Counted from the first letter of the stretch, positions 1 through 6,878 are shown. The stretch: 6,956 nt of DNA from Ruminococcus flavefaciens (GCA_002350065.1 DEDQ01000003.1:1-6956), one strand, 5' to 3'. Numbers and translations are program-made. Notes: generated from the letters alone by a model not told the origin.

Positions 1-621
1 GTCCGCGTTGATGCAGTTGTCGTATCCTCACAGCATTCGGCTGACATTTCACTTGAACAGCTCCGCCGCGACATTGAAGAGACCGTTATCCGCGAGATAA
101 TTCCGGCAGAGCTCATGGACGAGAACACAAAGATATTCATCAATCCTACAGGACGTTTCGTAGTCGGCGGACCTCAGGGCGACAGCGGACTCACAGGACG
201 CAAGATAATCGTTGATACATACGGCGGATACTCACGTCACGGCGGCGGAGCATTCAGCGGCAAGGACCCGACGAAGGTTGACCGCAGCGCTGCATATGCC
301 GCAAGATATATCGCAAAGAACATCGTTGCGGCAGGACTTGCAGACAAGTGCGAGGTACAGCTCTCATACGCTATCGGCGTAGCTCAGCCTATCTCGATAC
401 TTGTTGACACATTCGGCACAGGCAAGGCAGACGAGAACAAGCTCTCAGAGGCAGTTTCAAAGGTATTCGACCTCAGACCGTCGGCTATCATCAAGATGCT
501 CGACCTCAGAAAGCCGCAGTACAGACAGCTTGCTGCATACGGTCACATGGGACGCGAGGACCTCGGTGTTGCATGGGAAAAGACCGACAGAGCAGAAGCT
601 CTCAAGGCAGCGCTCAGCTAA
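1..621 (+). CDS. metK: S-adenosylmethionine synthetase, C-terminal half (5' end outside window)
   Basis: Makes S-adenosylmethionine from ATP and methionine in the cytosol, releasing phosphate and pyrophosphate. The reading frame is open from base 1 and ends with TAA at 619-621, giving 206 residues. Family motifs are intact: GDSGLTGRK at fragment residues 60-68 and the MetK signature GGGAFSGKD at 81-89. Spacing lets me map D61, K68, K88 and K92 onto the E. coli active-site residues D238, K245, K265 and K269 (offset 177). The window therefore lacks about the first 177 residues, and the C-terminus ends where the family normally ends. The ATG at 115 is an internal Met (L-M-D-E-N-T-K), not a start. 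A strong terminator follows 9 bases after the stop, so metK is the last gene of its transcript. Nothing odd seen; identification is very secure. Confidence 0.97.
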   Translation, partial: VRVDAVVVSSQHSADISLEQLRRDIEETVIREIIPAELMDENTKIFINPTGRFVVGGPQGDSGLTGRKIIVDTYGGYSRHGGGAFSGKDPTKVDRSAAYAARYIAKNIVAAGLADKCEVQLSYAIGVAQPISILVDTFGTGKADENKLSEAVSKVFDLRPSAIIKMLDLRKPQYRQLAAYGHMGREDLGVAWEKTDRAEALKAALS

Positions 622-630
622 AAAGCATTC

Positions 631-665
631 AAGGACAGGCGAATTCGCCTGTCCTTTATTTTTTT
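631..665 (+). terminator. Rho-independent terminator of metK
   Basis: A perfect 13-bp inverted repeat, AAGGACAGGCGAA / TTCGCCTGTCCTT (631-656), is followed directly by a T-rich run (TATTTTTTT, 657-665). It starts 9 bases after the metK stop. Hairpin plus T tract in this orientation is the classic intrinsic terminator form. Confidence 0.93.
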
Positions 666-789
666 GCAGAGGCGGATATTGTCCGCCCGTGCCTGCTGTT
701 CTTTAGTTGCTGTAAAATGATATGACGTATTGAACGGACAACTTTTTGCATCACGGCACAAAAAATCAGTTAATGAGCATTATACATCA
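666..789. other. Intergenic region between metK terminator and pectinase promoter
   Basis: No gene is visible here. The gene-free interval between metK and the pectinase start is 622-908. It holds a small GC-rich inverted repeat, GGCGGA-tattg-TCCGCC at 671-687, which has no T tract and so is not a terminator. The rest is AT-rich. No tRNA or riboswitch-like fold was recognised by eye. Confidence 0.6.
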
Positions 790-818
790 TTGCTTTCCGC
801 CCGAAAGTGTTATATAAT
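790..818 (+). promoter_or_regulatory. Probable sigma-A promoter of the pectinase gene
   Basis: A perfect -10 hexamer, TATAAT, lies at 813-818. Exactly 17 bases upstream is TTGCTT at 790-795, a weak -35 (3 of 6 consensus bases). Transcription would begin near 825, giving a leader of about 85 bases before the ATG at 909. The weak -35 suggests that an activator may help, which is inference. No competing promoter of this quality is visible in the gap. Confidence 0.72.
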
Positions 819-847
819 ACATAGTAGTGGAAACACTGGGGAATTCA

Positions 848-866
848 GAATGTGATAGTCACATTC
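848..866 (+). promoter_or_regulatory. Perfect palindrome in the pectinase leader (possible operator or hairpin)
   Basis: GAATGTGATAGTCACATTC has two 8-base arms (848-855 and 859-866) around a 3-base centre. It lies about 25-40 bases downstream of the predicted transcription start and 42 bases before the start codon. This position suits a repressor operator, or an RNA hairpin in the leader. No T tract follows, so it is not a terminator. The controlling protein is unknown. Confidence 0.55.
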
Positions 867-894
867 AAAACGAATATTTTAATTATTTGGTTTT

Positions 895-900
895 GGAGGG
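895..900 (+). promoter_or_regulatory. Ribosome binding site fixing the pectinase start at 909
   Basis: GGAGGG at 895-900 sits 8 bases before the ATG at 909. The same frame is open up to a GTG at 852, but that codon lies inside the leader palindrome, has no purine-rich site at proper distance, and would put 19 unneeded residues ahead of a proper signal peptide. The ATG is therefore the start. Confidence 0.88.
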
Positions 901-908
901 AATTTGAA

Positions 909-3900
909 ATGAAACATTCTTTTAGCAAGAGAGCCGCTGCTGCAGCGGCATCGGCAGTAATGTCGGTAACAGCGATCACAGGCACGATAACGACCACTTT
1001 AATACCAAACCTCTCTGATATGGCGGTGACAGCCGCCGCAGCTGAAAGCAGCGTCAAGGTGCTTTCAGCTGTAGGATATGGCGAGGGCATATATGCTACA
1101 TGGTCATCAGTTTCAGGAGCTTCCGGCTACAACGTATACGTTGACGGCAAGAAGATAGACTCGATGCTGATAAGACAGTACCCCGGCTTCATGAGAGCCG
1201 ATGCAGTCGGCTTGAAGGCAGGAAGCCACACAATGAAGATAGTTCCCGTTATCAACGGCAATGAGGACGGCTCGAAGGCTGCCGAGAAGCAGATAACAGC
1301 CAAGGCACACGACAGGTCCGGCTTCGGCTTCAAGAACGGCACTTCTTCCGGCGCATACAACGATGACGGAACTCTCAAGAGCAATGCTACCGTAATATAC
1401 GTTACAAATGCAAATAAAGACAGCGTTACAGTTTCGCTCCCTGACAAGAAGGGCAGCGCCGCAACTCTCACAGGCGTTCAGAACATCATTCTCGGACTCA
1501 AGAGCAATACAAAATGCGGACCTGTTTGTCTCCGCTTCATCGGCAATATAACCGACCCCTCTGTGCTCACAAAGGGCGACCTCTACGTAGATACCGTGAC
1601 CTGCGGACTCACTGTTGAGGGCATCGGCAACGACACGACCTTCAACGGCTTCGGACTCGTTCTCAAGAACACTTCCAACTGCGAGATAAGAAATATCGGC
1701 TTCATGAACTGCAACAGCAGCGAAGGCGACGACTGCGGACTCCAGCAGGGAAATGACCATATATGGGTACACAACTGCGATTTCTTCTACGGCGACGCAG
1801 GAAGTGACGCTGACCAGAAAAAGGGCGACGGCGCACTCGATACAAAAAAGTCCACCTATGTTACACATTCCTACAACCACTTCTGGGACAACGGAAAGTG
1901 TAATTTACAGGGCATGAAGGACGAGACTACCAGCAACTACATCACCTACCACCACAACTGGTACGACCACTCTGATTCGCGCCACCCGCGAATCAGAACG
2001 TGCTCTGTTCACTGCTACAACAACTACTTCGACGGCAATGCAAAGTACGGAGTAGGCGTTACTCTCGGAGCCTCCTGCTTCGTTGAGAACAACTATTTCA
2101 GAAACTGCAAATCGCCTATGCTCAGCTCGATGCAGGGCACAGACATCGCCAACGGAACTGCTGCCGCAACATTCTCAGGCGAGGACGGCGGTATCATCAA
2201 GGCGTACGGCAACTACATGACAGGTCAGAAGGGCTATGTCACATATCAGCAGAACAACTCCGACTTCGACGCATACGCCGCTTCATCGAGAAACGAATCC
2301 GTTCCCGCTTCTGTAAAGACAAAGCAGGGCGGCACAGCATACAACAACTTTGATACAGATTCAAACGTAATGTACAACTACACAGCCGACAAGGCAGAGG
2401 ACGTTCCCGGCATCGTAACTGCAAACGCAGGACGCGTTGACGGCGGCGACTTCAAGTGGAAGTTCGACAACAGCGTTGACGATGCAAGCTATGCCGTGAA
2501 CGATGCACTCAAGAGCGCACTCGTTTCCTACAAGGACAGCATAACTGCTATCGGCAGCGGCTTTAAGGAGGACAACACCCCCGCTCCTGTAACAACTACT
2601 CAGGCACCGGTCACAACTCAGCCGGTAGTTACAACTGTTACAACAACGGCTCAGCCGGCAGTTACCACAACTACTCAGAATCAGCCGTATATCCCCGTAT
2701 CAAACGGAAATTATCCGTTCAGCGGCAGCAACGTCATCTTCGCCTCACCCAGCGGCGGCGGAGACGGCAAGTCAGTTTCTTCGCCGACAGACGTTCTCAC
2801 AGCGATAAAGAATGTGCCGGCAGGAGGTTATATCTACCTCCTCGAGGGTACATATAAGTATACAGAGACCATTCTCATCGAGGAGAGCAATGCCGGAGCT
2901 TCGGGCAGCTACAAGACAATTGCCGCATATCCGGGAGCAAAGGTAAAGTTCGACTTCACCGGACAGGCTGTTGACGCTTCTGCAAGAGGATTCGTGCTCG
3001 ACGGCTCATACTGGCACTTCTACGGCTTCGAGATAGCAAATGCCGGCGACAACGGAATGCTTCTCTCGGGCGATAACAACATCATCGAGATGATGGTATT
3101 CAACGGCAATCAGGACACAGGACTCCAGATATCACGCCTCAACGGCTCATATACAAGCATTTCGCAGTGGCCTACAAACAACCTTGTAAAGAACTGCACA
3201 TCGCGCAATAACTGCGACGACGCAACTATGGAGAATGCAGACGGATTTGCTGCAAAGCTCACCTGCGGCGAGGGCAACGTCTTTGACGGCTGTATGGCAT
3301 ACAATAACTCCGACGACGGCTGGGACCTCTACGCTAAGGAGGCAACAGGACCTATCGGCAAGGTGACTATCAGGAACTGCATCGCATTCCGCAACGGCTT
3401 CACCGAGAACGGAAAGGGCTACGGCGACTGCGACGGCAACGGCTTCAAGCTCGGCGGCGGCGGAGTAGGAACTCGTCACAAGGTCGAGAACTGTCTCGCA
3501 TTCGAGAACCTCAACTGCGGCTTCACCGACAACAACAACCCGCTCTTTGGCGATATGAAGGACTGCACAGCCTACAACAACGGCATCGGCGGCAAGGGCA
3601 AGGGCAACTACTTCGTTTACAGATGCGCAGCAGATGCAACGCTTGTGAACCTGATGTCCTACTACAACACAGGCAAGGTCTCCAAGACCAATGCTCCCGG
3701 AATCAAGCTCGCGACTGATAAATTCGTCGGCAAGATGAGCAATTCCATTCAGTTCAACAACAACGGAAACTACTACTACAACAAGAATCAGGTAGACATG
3801 ACCAGCGGAGCAAAAATAGGCGACGTTGTAAAGCCTGCTGATTCCGACTTCATGAAGCTCGATGTTCCGGCAATGGGTACAGACTTCCACACAGCATGGA

Positions 3901-4343
3901 GAAAGTCCGACGGCTCACCGGCTCCTGCGGGATTCGCAGAGGCAAACGGCACATATAAGTCACTCGGCTACCATATGGCTTCGGGCATCTCACAGGCAAG
4001 CGCTCCCGCGGTTTACAGCGACAAGGAGGTAATACCTGTAACAACAGAGCCGGCAACGACAACAACATCGACGACAACTTCCACGACAACAACAACTACC
4101 GAGACAACAACAACTGCACCTGTTAACGTCAAGCTCGGCGACGCTAATCTTGACGGAAACGTAACGATTGCAGATTCAGTTGCGATTCTCCAGTATGTCG
4201 GCAACAAGGACAAGTACAACCTCAGCGCTGAGGCGCTCAGCAACGCTGATGTATATAACAGAGGCGACGGAGTAACTCCGAGAGACGCGCTTACTATCCA
4301 GAAGCTTGACGCCGGTCTTATAGCAGAGCTCCCGGAATCGTGA
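909..4343 (+). CDS. Secreted dockerin-bearing bifunctional pectate lyase: FN3-like, PL1, PL9, dockerin I
   Basis: This 1144-residue extracellular enzyme should cleave polygalacturonate by calcium-dependent beta-elimination and dock on a cellulosome scaffold. Domain order: signal peptide 1 to about 45 (KHSFSKR, hydrophobic stretch, AAAA before E46); FN3-like module about 47-131; PL1 about 137-550; Pro/Thr linker 556-592; PL9 about 599-1025; Thr linker 1044-1073; type I dockerin 1075-1144. In PL1, DGALD (D307, D311) matches calcium ligands. K330 and the RHPRIR motif (R358, R363) match the catalytic Lys and Arg positions of PelC-type lyases. The usual WIDH calcium motif instead reads WVHN (286-289). 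In PL9, D778, D802, D803 and D806 reproduce the spacing of Pel9A calcium ligands D209, D233, D234 and D237, and K847 in GFKLGG is the likely catalytic base (Pel9A K273). Dockerin loop 1 begins D1078; loop 2 begins D1114. The gene appears monocistronic, with its own promoter and terminator. Domain calls are firm; activity is inferred. Confidence 0.95.
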   Translation: MKHSFSKRAAAAAASAVMSVTAITGTITTTLIPNLSDMAVTAAAAESSVKVLSAVGYGEGIYATWSSVSGASGYNVYVDGKKIDSMLIRQYPGFMRADAVGLKAGSHTMKIVPVINGNEDGSKAAEKQITAKAHDRSGFGFKNGTSSGAYNDDGTLKSNATVIYVTNANKDSVTVSLPDKKGSAATLTGVQNIILGLKSNTKCGPVCLRFIGNITDPSVLTKGDLYVDTVTCGLTVEGIGNDTTFNGFGLVLKNTSNCEIRNIGFMNCNSSEGDDCGLQQGNDHIWVHNCDFFYGDAGSDADQKKGDGALDTKKSTYVTHSYNHFWDNGKCNLQGMKDETTSNYITYHHNWYDHSDSRHPRIRTCSVHCYNNYFDGNAKYGVGVTLGASCFVENNYFRNCKSPMLSSMQGTDIANGTAAATFSGEDGGIIKAYGNYMTGQKGYVTYQQNNSDFDAYAASSRNESVPASVKTKQGGTAYNNFDTDSNVMYNYTADKAEDVPGIVTANAGRVDGGDFKWKFDNSVDDASYAVNDALKSALVSYKDSITAIGSGFKEDNTPAPVTTTQAPVTTQPVVTTVTTTAQPAVTTTTQNQPYIPVSNGNYPFSGSNVIFASPSGGGDGKSVSSPTDVLTAIKNVPAGGYIYLLEGTYKYTETILIEESNAGASGSYKTIAAYPGAKVKFDFTGQAVDASARGFVLDGSYWHFYGFEIANAGDNGMLLSGDNNIIEMMVFNGNQDTGLQISRLNGSYTSISQWPTNNLVKNCTSRNNCDDATMENADGFAAKLTCGEGNVFDGCMAYNNSDDGWDLYAKEATGPIGKVTIRNCIAFRNGFTENGKGYGDCDGNGFKLGGGGVGTRHKVENCLAFENLNCGFTDNNNPLFGDMKDCTAYNNGIGGKGKGNYFVYRCAADATLVNLMSYYNTGKVSKTNAPGIKLATDKFVGKMSNSIQFNNNGNYYYNKNQVDMTSGAKIGDVVKPADSDFMKLDVPAMGTDFHTAWRKSDGSPAPAGFAEANGTYKSLGYHMASGISQASAPAVYSDKEVIPVTTEPATTTTSTTTSTTTTTTETTTTAPVNVKLGDANLDGNVTIADSVAILQYVGNKDKYNLSAEALSNADVYNRGDGVTPRDALTIQKLDAGLIAELPES

Positions 4344-4369
4344 GATTTCGGTCCCCCTAAATATAATGA

Positions 4370-4411
4370 TATAATGAAAAAAGGACCTTAAATGGTCCTT
4401 TTTTCATTATA
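4370..4411. terminator. Bidirectional rho-independent terminator between convergent units
   Basis: A perfect 18-bp stem (4370-4387 with 4394-4411) encloses a 6-base loop (TTAAAT). The arms contain AAAAAAGGACC and GGTCCTTTTTT, so each strand reads a GC block followed by a T run. It lies 26 bases after the pectinase stop and about 120 bases past the stop of the last minus-strand gene, so it can serve both transcripts. Confidence 0.88.
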
Positions 4412-4443
4412 ATGTTGTTTATTGCCGGAAACGTAATTATCAT

Positions 4444-4510
4444 GCAGGGGCTGATGCCCACATCAGCCCGGGAAAATATGTGACGTGGCGATGTGGGCAT
4501 CGCCACCTAC
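4444..4510. repeat. Two-hairpin intergenic palindromic element (REP/BIME-like)
   Basis: Hairpin A pairs GGGCTGATG (4448-4456) with CATCAGCCC (4461-4469) around loop CCCA. Hairpin B pairs GTGGCGATG (4485-4493) with CATCGCCAC (4498-4506) around loop TGGG. The loops are complementary, and 4453-4464 is the exact reverse complement of 4490-4501. The outer ends (4444-4460 and 4494-4510) also form an imperfect 17-base inverted repeat with 13 matches. It lies in the 3' untranslated part of the minus-strand operon, between the last stop and the shared terminator. The form suggests a dispersed palindromic repeat; copy number cannot be known from this window. Confidence 0.7.
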
Positions 4511-4530
4511 AATATCATTAGCCGGATTTT

Positions 4531-5136
4531 TTATATCGTTATCGGAGCTTCGCCGTAATTGTCGGGGAGAGTAGTGGACTCTTCCGGATCGCCGCTGCTT
4601 TCGCTGCTCTCACTGCCGCTGTTATAGCCGTAAGAGTAGGAGCTGTACTGCTGGTCGTACTGTTCGATGAACTCCTTGTAGAAATCCTCGAAGCTTTCAA
4701 GGTCCATTGATTTCCAGACCCAGTCATACTTCGGGTCGGAGTATTCCGAGAATTCCTCGGGGATCTCGCCGGTCTCGTGGTAGTCGTTGATATACTTCTG
4801 CGGGTCCTGCGAGAAAGTGAGAACGTCCTCGTTTATTCCCTTGAATACGGTAAACGACAGGAGATACACCACGCACATCATTAAAGAGATGACAGCTCCG
4901 ACAATCGCGAAGGCTGTTCCGCCCTTTTTCAGACAGAGCGAGAGAATACACAGCAGCAGCGCTGCAAAGGAGACAGCGAACAGGAACATTCCCACTGCGG
5001 GAATAACCGCACAGCAGCCCAGCAGCATAGTTGTGAGGCTGAGGATAAAACCGGTTAGAGCGAGAGCTATCGACTTTTTAGGAGGCTTCTGCGGCATATT
5101 GTACTGCTGAAAATTGTTGTTATACTGGTAGTCCAT
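4531..5136 (-). CDS. Small three-helix membrane protein, DUF4190-like, unknown function
   Basis: Encodes 201 residues. The short Gln/Asn/Tyr-rich N-terminus (1-19, ending PQKPPKK) is followed by three predicted membrane helices at about 22-44, 46-69 and 73-97. An acidic, Tyr- and Ser-rich soluble tail follows (about 100-201; 28 or so Asp/Glu). The KKSIALALTGFILSL start of helix 1 and the LCLKKGG loop before helix 3 resemble DUF4190-type proteins, but I cannot assign a family firmly. The ATG at 5136 directly abuts the TAA of the upstream gene (5137-5139). Its ribosome site, GAGGTGG (5142-5148 on the minus strand), lies inside that gene's last codons, which implies translational coupling. It is the third gene of the metA operon and ends about 120 bases before the shared terminator. 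No catalytic motif seen. Confidence 0.85.
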   Translation of the reverse strand: MDYQYNNNFQQYNMPQKPPKKSIALALTGFILSLTTMLLGCCAVIPAVGMFLFAVSFAALLLCILSLCLKKGGTAFAIVGAVISLMMCVVYLLSFTVFKGINEDVLTFSQDPQKYINDYHETGEIPEEFSEYSDPKYDWVWKSMDLESFEDFYKEFIEQYDQQYSSYSYGYNSGSESSESSGDPEESTTLPDNYGEAPITI

Positions 5137-5763
5137 TTAAGCCACCTCTATTTCCTTGAATAATTCGGCGATAGACTTCAGAGCGCTGATACCTGCGCAC
5201 GAGAGTACGCCGCTGAAAATTATCACCACTATTGCAACAGCCGTGAGAGCGTTTACTTTTTTGTCAGTTTCAGTGCTCGGACCCTTTGCCGAGGTCTTGA
5301 GTATCATCACGCCCATGAATATAGACACTATCAGCGTTAGAGGAGAGCCGCTGCAAAGCGATAACAGACCTACCATAAGCAGCACCATAAACAGCGCCGT
5401 TGCCTTTGGTGAAGCTGTAGGTTTTGCATTGGGGTCTGCGGGTCTCTCGTAGGTCCTGCCGTTAACGACGGTCCGCTGCATCTGCCTTTCCGGCTGAGCG
5501 GGAGCAGACATCTGCTGTGTCGGCTGAGGGTACTGCATGGTCTGCTGAGCAGTAGGGCTCGGGTAGACATTGCTCTGCGGAGTGCGGTTGTAGGCTCCGC
5601 CGGACCACTTATCGTAGCGCTCGTGGAAATTTCCCTCGTCGCAGAGGTGTCCCGCGTGAGAGCCGTAACGTTTTTCGTCCTTTATATCATCGACGATATC
5701 GGTATCCGATTCGTCTATCATACGGTATGAGGATTCGTCAATAGTTTCTCTGTTGCCGAACAT
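5137..5763 (-). CDS. Hypothetical membrane protein with long disordered N-terminus
   Basis: Encodes 208 residues of unknown function. Residues 1-60 are charged and acidic. Residues 60-95 are rich in Pro, Gln, Ser and Thr and likely disordered. A short 'VVNGRTYERP' stretch (99-108) and a Pro/Lys-rich segment lead to three hydrophobic segments at about 121-137, 140-156 and 171-192, and an amphipathic tail ends IEVA. There is no signal peptide, so the N-terminus is probably cytoplasmic. An in-frame GTG at 5772 would add three residues but sits 1 base from the AAGGAA ribosome site. The ATG at 5763, about 10 bases from that site, is the better start. It lies 24 bases after metA and abuts the next gene, so all three are probably one operon. 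Pairing with another three-helix protein with an unusual soluble extension suggests that the two act together, which is inference. Confidence 0.85.
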   Translation of the reverse strand: MFGNRETIDESSYRMIDESDTDIVDDIKDEKRYGSHAGHLCDEGNFHERYDKWSGGAYNRTPQSNVYPSPTAQQTMQYPQPTQQMSAPAQPERQMQRTVVNGRTYERPADPNAKPTASPKATALFMVLLMVGLLSLCSGSPLTLIVSIFMGVMILKTSAKGPSTETDKKVNALTAVAIVVIIFSGVLSCAGISALKSIAELFKEIEVA

Positions 5764-5772
5764 TCGATTCAC

Positions 5773-5780
5773 TTCCTTTT
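5773..5780 (-). promoter_or_regulatory. Ribosome binding site deciding the start at 5763
   Basis: On the minus strand AAAAGGAA lies at 5780-5773. It leaves 9-10 bases to the ATG at 5763 but essentially none to the GTG at 5772, so ATG is the favoured start. Confidence 0.75.
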
Positions 5781-5787
5781 AATAGGC

Positions 5788-6735
5788 TCAGAATTGGGTC
5801 TCCCACGTCCAGCTTCTTATCTCGAGCTCGTTGAGGTTGTACGGAGTTTTCTGGTAGACGCAGTAGTTGAGCCAGTTTGAGAACATGAGGTTTGCGGTAC
5901 AGCGCCACGAGAAAACGGGAGTATTTTTCGGGTCGTCATTCGGGAAATAGTTATAGGGTATCTGAATGTCGATACCCTTATCCACATCGCGGAAATACTC
6001 AGCGGCAATGGTATCGCGGTCGTATTCGGAGTGACCGGTGATGAAATACTGTCTGCCGTTCTTGTTGGCGACGATGTGAACGCCGGAGAGCTCGGACGAT
6101 GTAAGTATCTCGAGCTGTTCCACCTTTTCGATGTCCTCGCGGCGGACTTCGGTATTTCTGCTGTGCGGAACGAAGAATATATCGTCAAATCCGCGGAGGA
6201 GCTGACGGTTTTCTATCTCGACCTTATGGGGGAAGATGCCGAACATCTTCTGCTTGAGGGGGTATTTCGGGACTCCGAAGTGGTAGTACAGACCCGCCTG
6301 AGCCGCCCAGCATATGTAAATAGTCGAGAATACGTGAGTTTTCGACCACTCGAAAATCTCGGTAATTTCCTTCCAGTAGTCCACCTGCTCGTATTCGAGG
6401 AGCTCGACCGGCGCACCGGTGACTATCATGCCGTCATAGCGGCGGTCCTTTATCTCATCGAAGGTCTTGTAGAATTCCTCGAGGTGGTGGTGAGAGGTAT
6501 TCCGAGAAACGTGAGAAGCCATTTGCAGGAGCTCGATATCCACCTGCAATGGCGTATTACTGAGCAGTCGCAGGAGCTGACATTCGGTCTCTATTTTTTT
6601 GGGCATTATGTTCAGGATAATTACTTTAAGCGGACGGATATCCTGATGCTCCGCGCGCTCCTTGGACATAACAAAAATATTTTCTTCTCCAAGCGTTTTG
6701 AACGCCGGAAGTTCTGATGATATGCGTATCGGCAT
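5788..6735 (-). CDS. metA: Homoserine O-acyltransferase (MetA family), probably acetyl-CoA specific
   Basis: This enzyme catalyses the first committed step of methionine synthesis from homoserine, in the cytosol, by acylating the homoserine hydroxyl. The protein is 315 residues, full length for the family, and begins with the typical MPIRI. The catalytic nucleophile is C142 in [21 protein letters not shown]235 and E237 in the [11 protein letters not shown] motif complete the active site, with numbering identical to E. coli MetA. Residue 111 is Glu ([16 protein letters not shown]). In this family Glu111 has been linked to acetyl-CoA use and Gly111 to succinyl-CoA use, so the product is probably O-acetylhomoserine. 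It is first in a three-gene minus-strand operon, 24 bases before the next start. I saw no SAM-I riboswitch in its upstream 221 bases. Family assignment is very secure; the acyl donor is inference from one residue. Confidence 0.96.
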   Translation of the reverse strand: MPIRISSELPAFKTLGEENIFVMSKERAEHQDIRPLKVIILNIMPKKIETECQLLRLLSNTPLQVDIELLQMASHVSRNTSHHHLEEFYKTFDEIKDRRYDGMIVTGAPVELLEYEQVDYWKEITEIFEWSKTHVFSTIYICWAAQAGLYYHFGVPKYPLKQKMFGIFPHKVEIENRQLLRGFDDIFFVPHSRNTEVRREDIEKVEQLEILTSSELSGVHIVANKNGRQYFITGHSEYDRDTIAAEYFRDVDKGIDIQIPYNYFPNDDPKNTPVFSWRCTANLMFSNWLNYCVYQKTPYNLNELEIRSWTWETQF

Positions 6736-6744
6736 TCCAAATCG

Positions 6745-6751
6745 CTCCTTT
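6745..6751 (-). promoter_or_regulatory. metA: Ribosome binding site of metA
   Basis: On the minus strand AAAGGAG spans 6751-6745, with 9 bases between it and the ATG at 6735. It confirms the start. No convincing -35/-10 pair was found upstream. TATACT (minus strand, 6803-6798) is a possible -10 without a good -35. Confidence 0.8.
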
Positions 6752-6822
6752 CAGTGTATTATTAGTATCCTTTTCTTCTTTCCCTGCCGTTGTTTTCAGT
6801 ATATGTGTAATTTGTTGAGAGA

Positions 6823-6842
6823 GACCCTTTTGAAAAAGGGTC
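6823..6842. repeat. Short hairpin upstream of metA
   Basis: GACCCTTT (6823-6830) pairs with AAAGGGTC (6835-6842), and an extra T-A pair is possible. It is followed by a C/T-rich stretch (CTCCCTCAAACTCCCTCCC) and a small palindrome, CTAAAACTTTTAG, at 6861-6873. No T tract follows on either strand, so it is not a standard terminator. The hairpin plus polypyrimidine layout looks like the dispersed intergenic repeats seen in some Clostridia; that is recollection, not a search. Confidence 0.5.
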
Positions 6843-6878
6843 CTCCCTCAAACTCCCTCCCTAAAACTTTTAGCTCCG

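Noticed and set aside
806..837. AGTGTT / AACACT inverted arms flanking the -10 region
   Set aside because: Only 6-base arms 20 bases apart; this can arise by chance and is weaker than the 848-866 palindrome.
851..863. CRP-like site TGTGA...TCACA in the pectinase leader
   Set aside because: CRP half-sites need a 6-base spacer; here it is 3. CRP-type control through this motif is also not expected in this group.
852..908. Upstream GTG start for the pectinase at 852
   Set aside because: It lies in the leader palindrome, has no ribosome site, and would bury the signal peptide behind 19 residues. The ATG at 909 has GGAGGG 8 bases upstream.
1113..1880. Long minus-strand open frame (255 codons) opposite the PL1 region
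   Set aside because: It is a mirror of the pectinase codons (Val/Ala/Cys-rich, no domain), with no ribosome site or promoter.
3147..3890. Long minus-strand open frame (247 codons) opposite the PL9 region
   Set aside because: Same Val/Ala/Cys-rich composition expected from the antisense of Asn/Gly/Asp-rich beta-helix coding sequence; no independent support.
4035..4127. ACA/ACG triplet repeats as a possible microsatellite or phase-variation tract
   Set aside because: They encode the Thr-rich linker before the dockerin, with mixed Thr, Ser and Glu codons. The repeat unit is 3 bases, so slippage would change linker length but not frame.
6031..6717. Plus-strand open frame (228 codons) opposite metA
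   Set aside because: metA is unmistakable on the minus strand with all catalytic residues; the opposite frame is antisense shadow.
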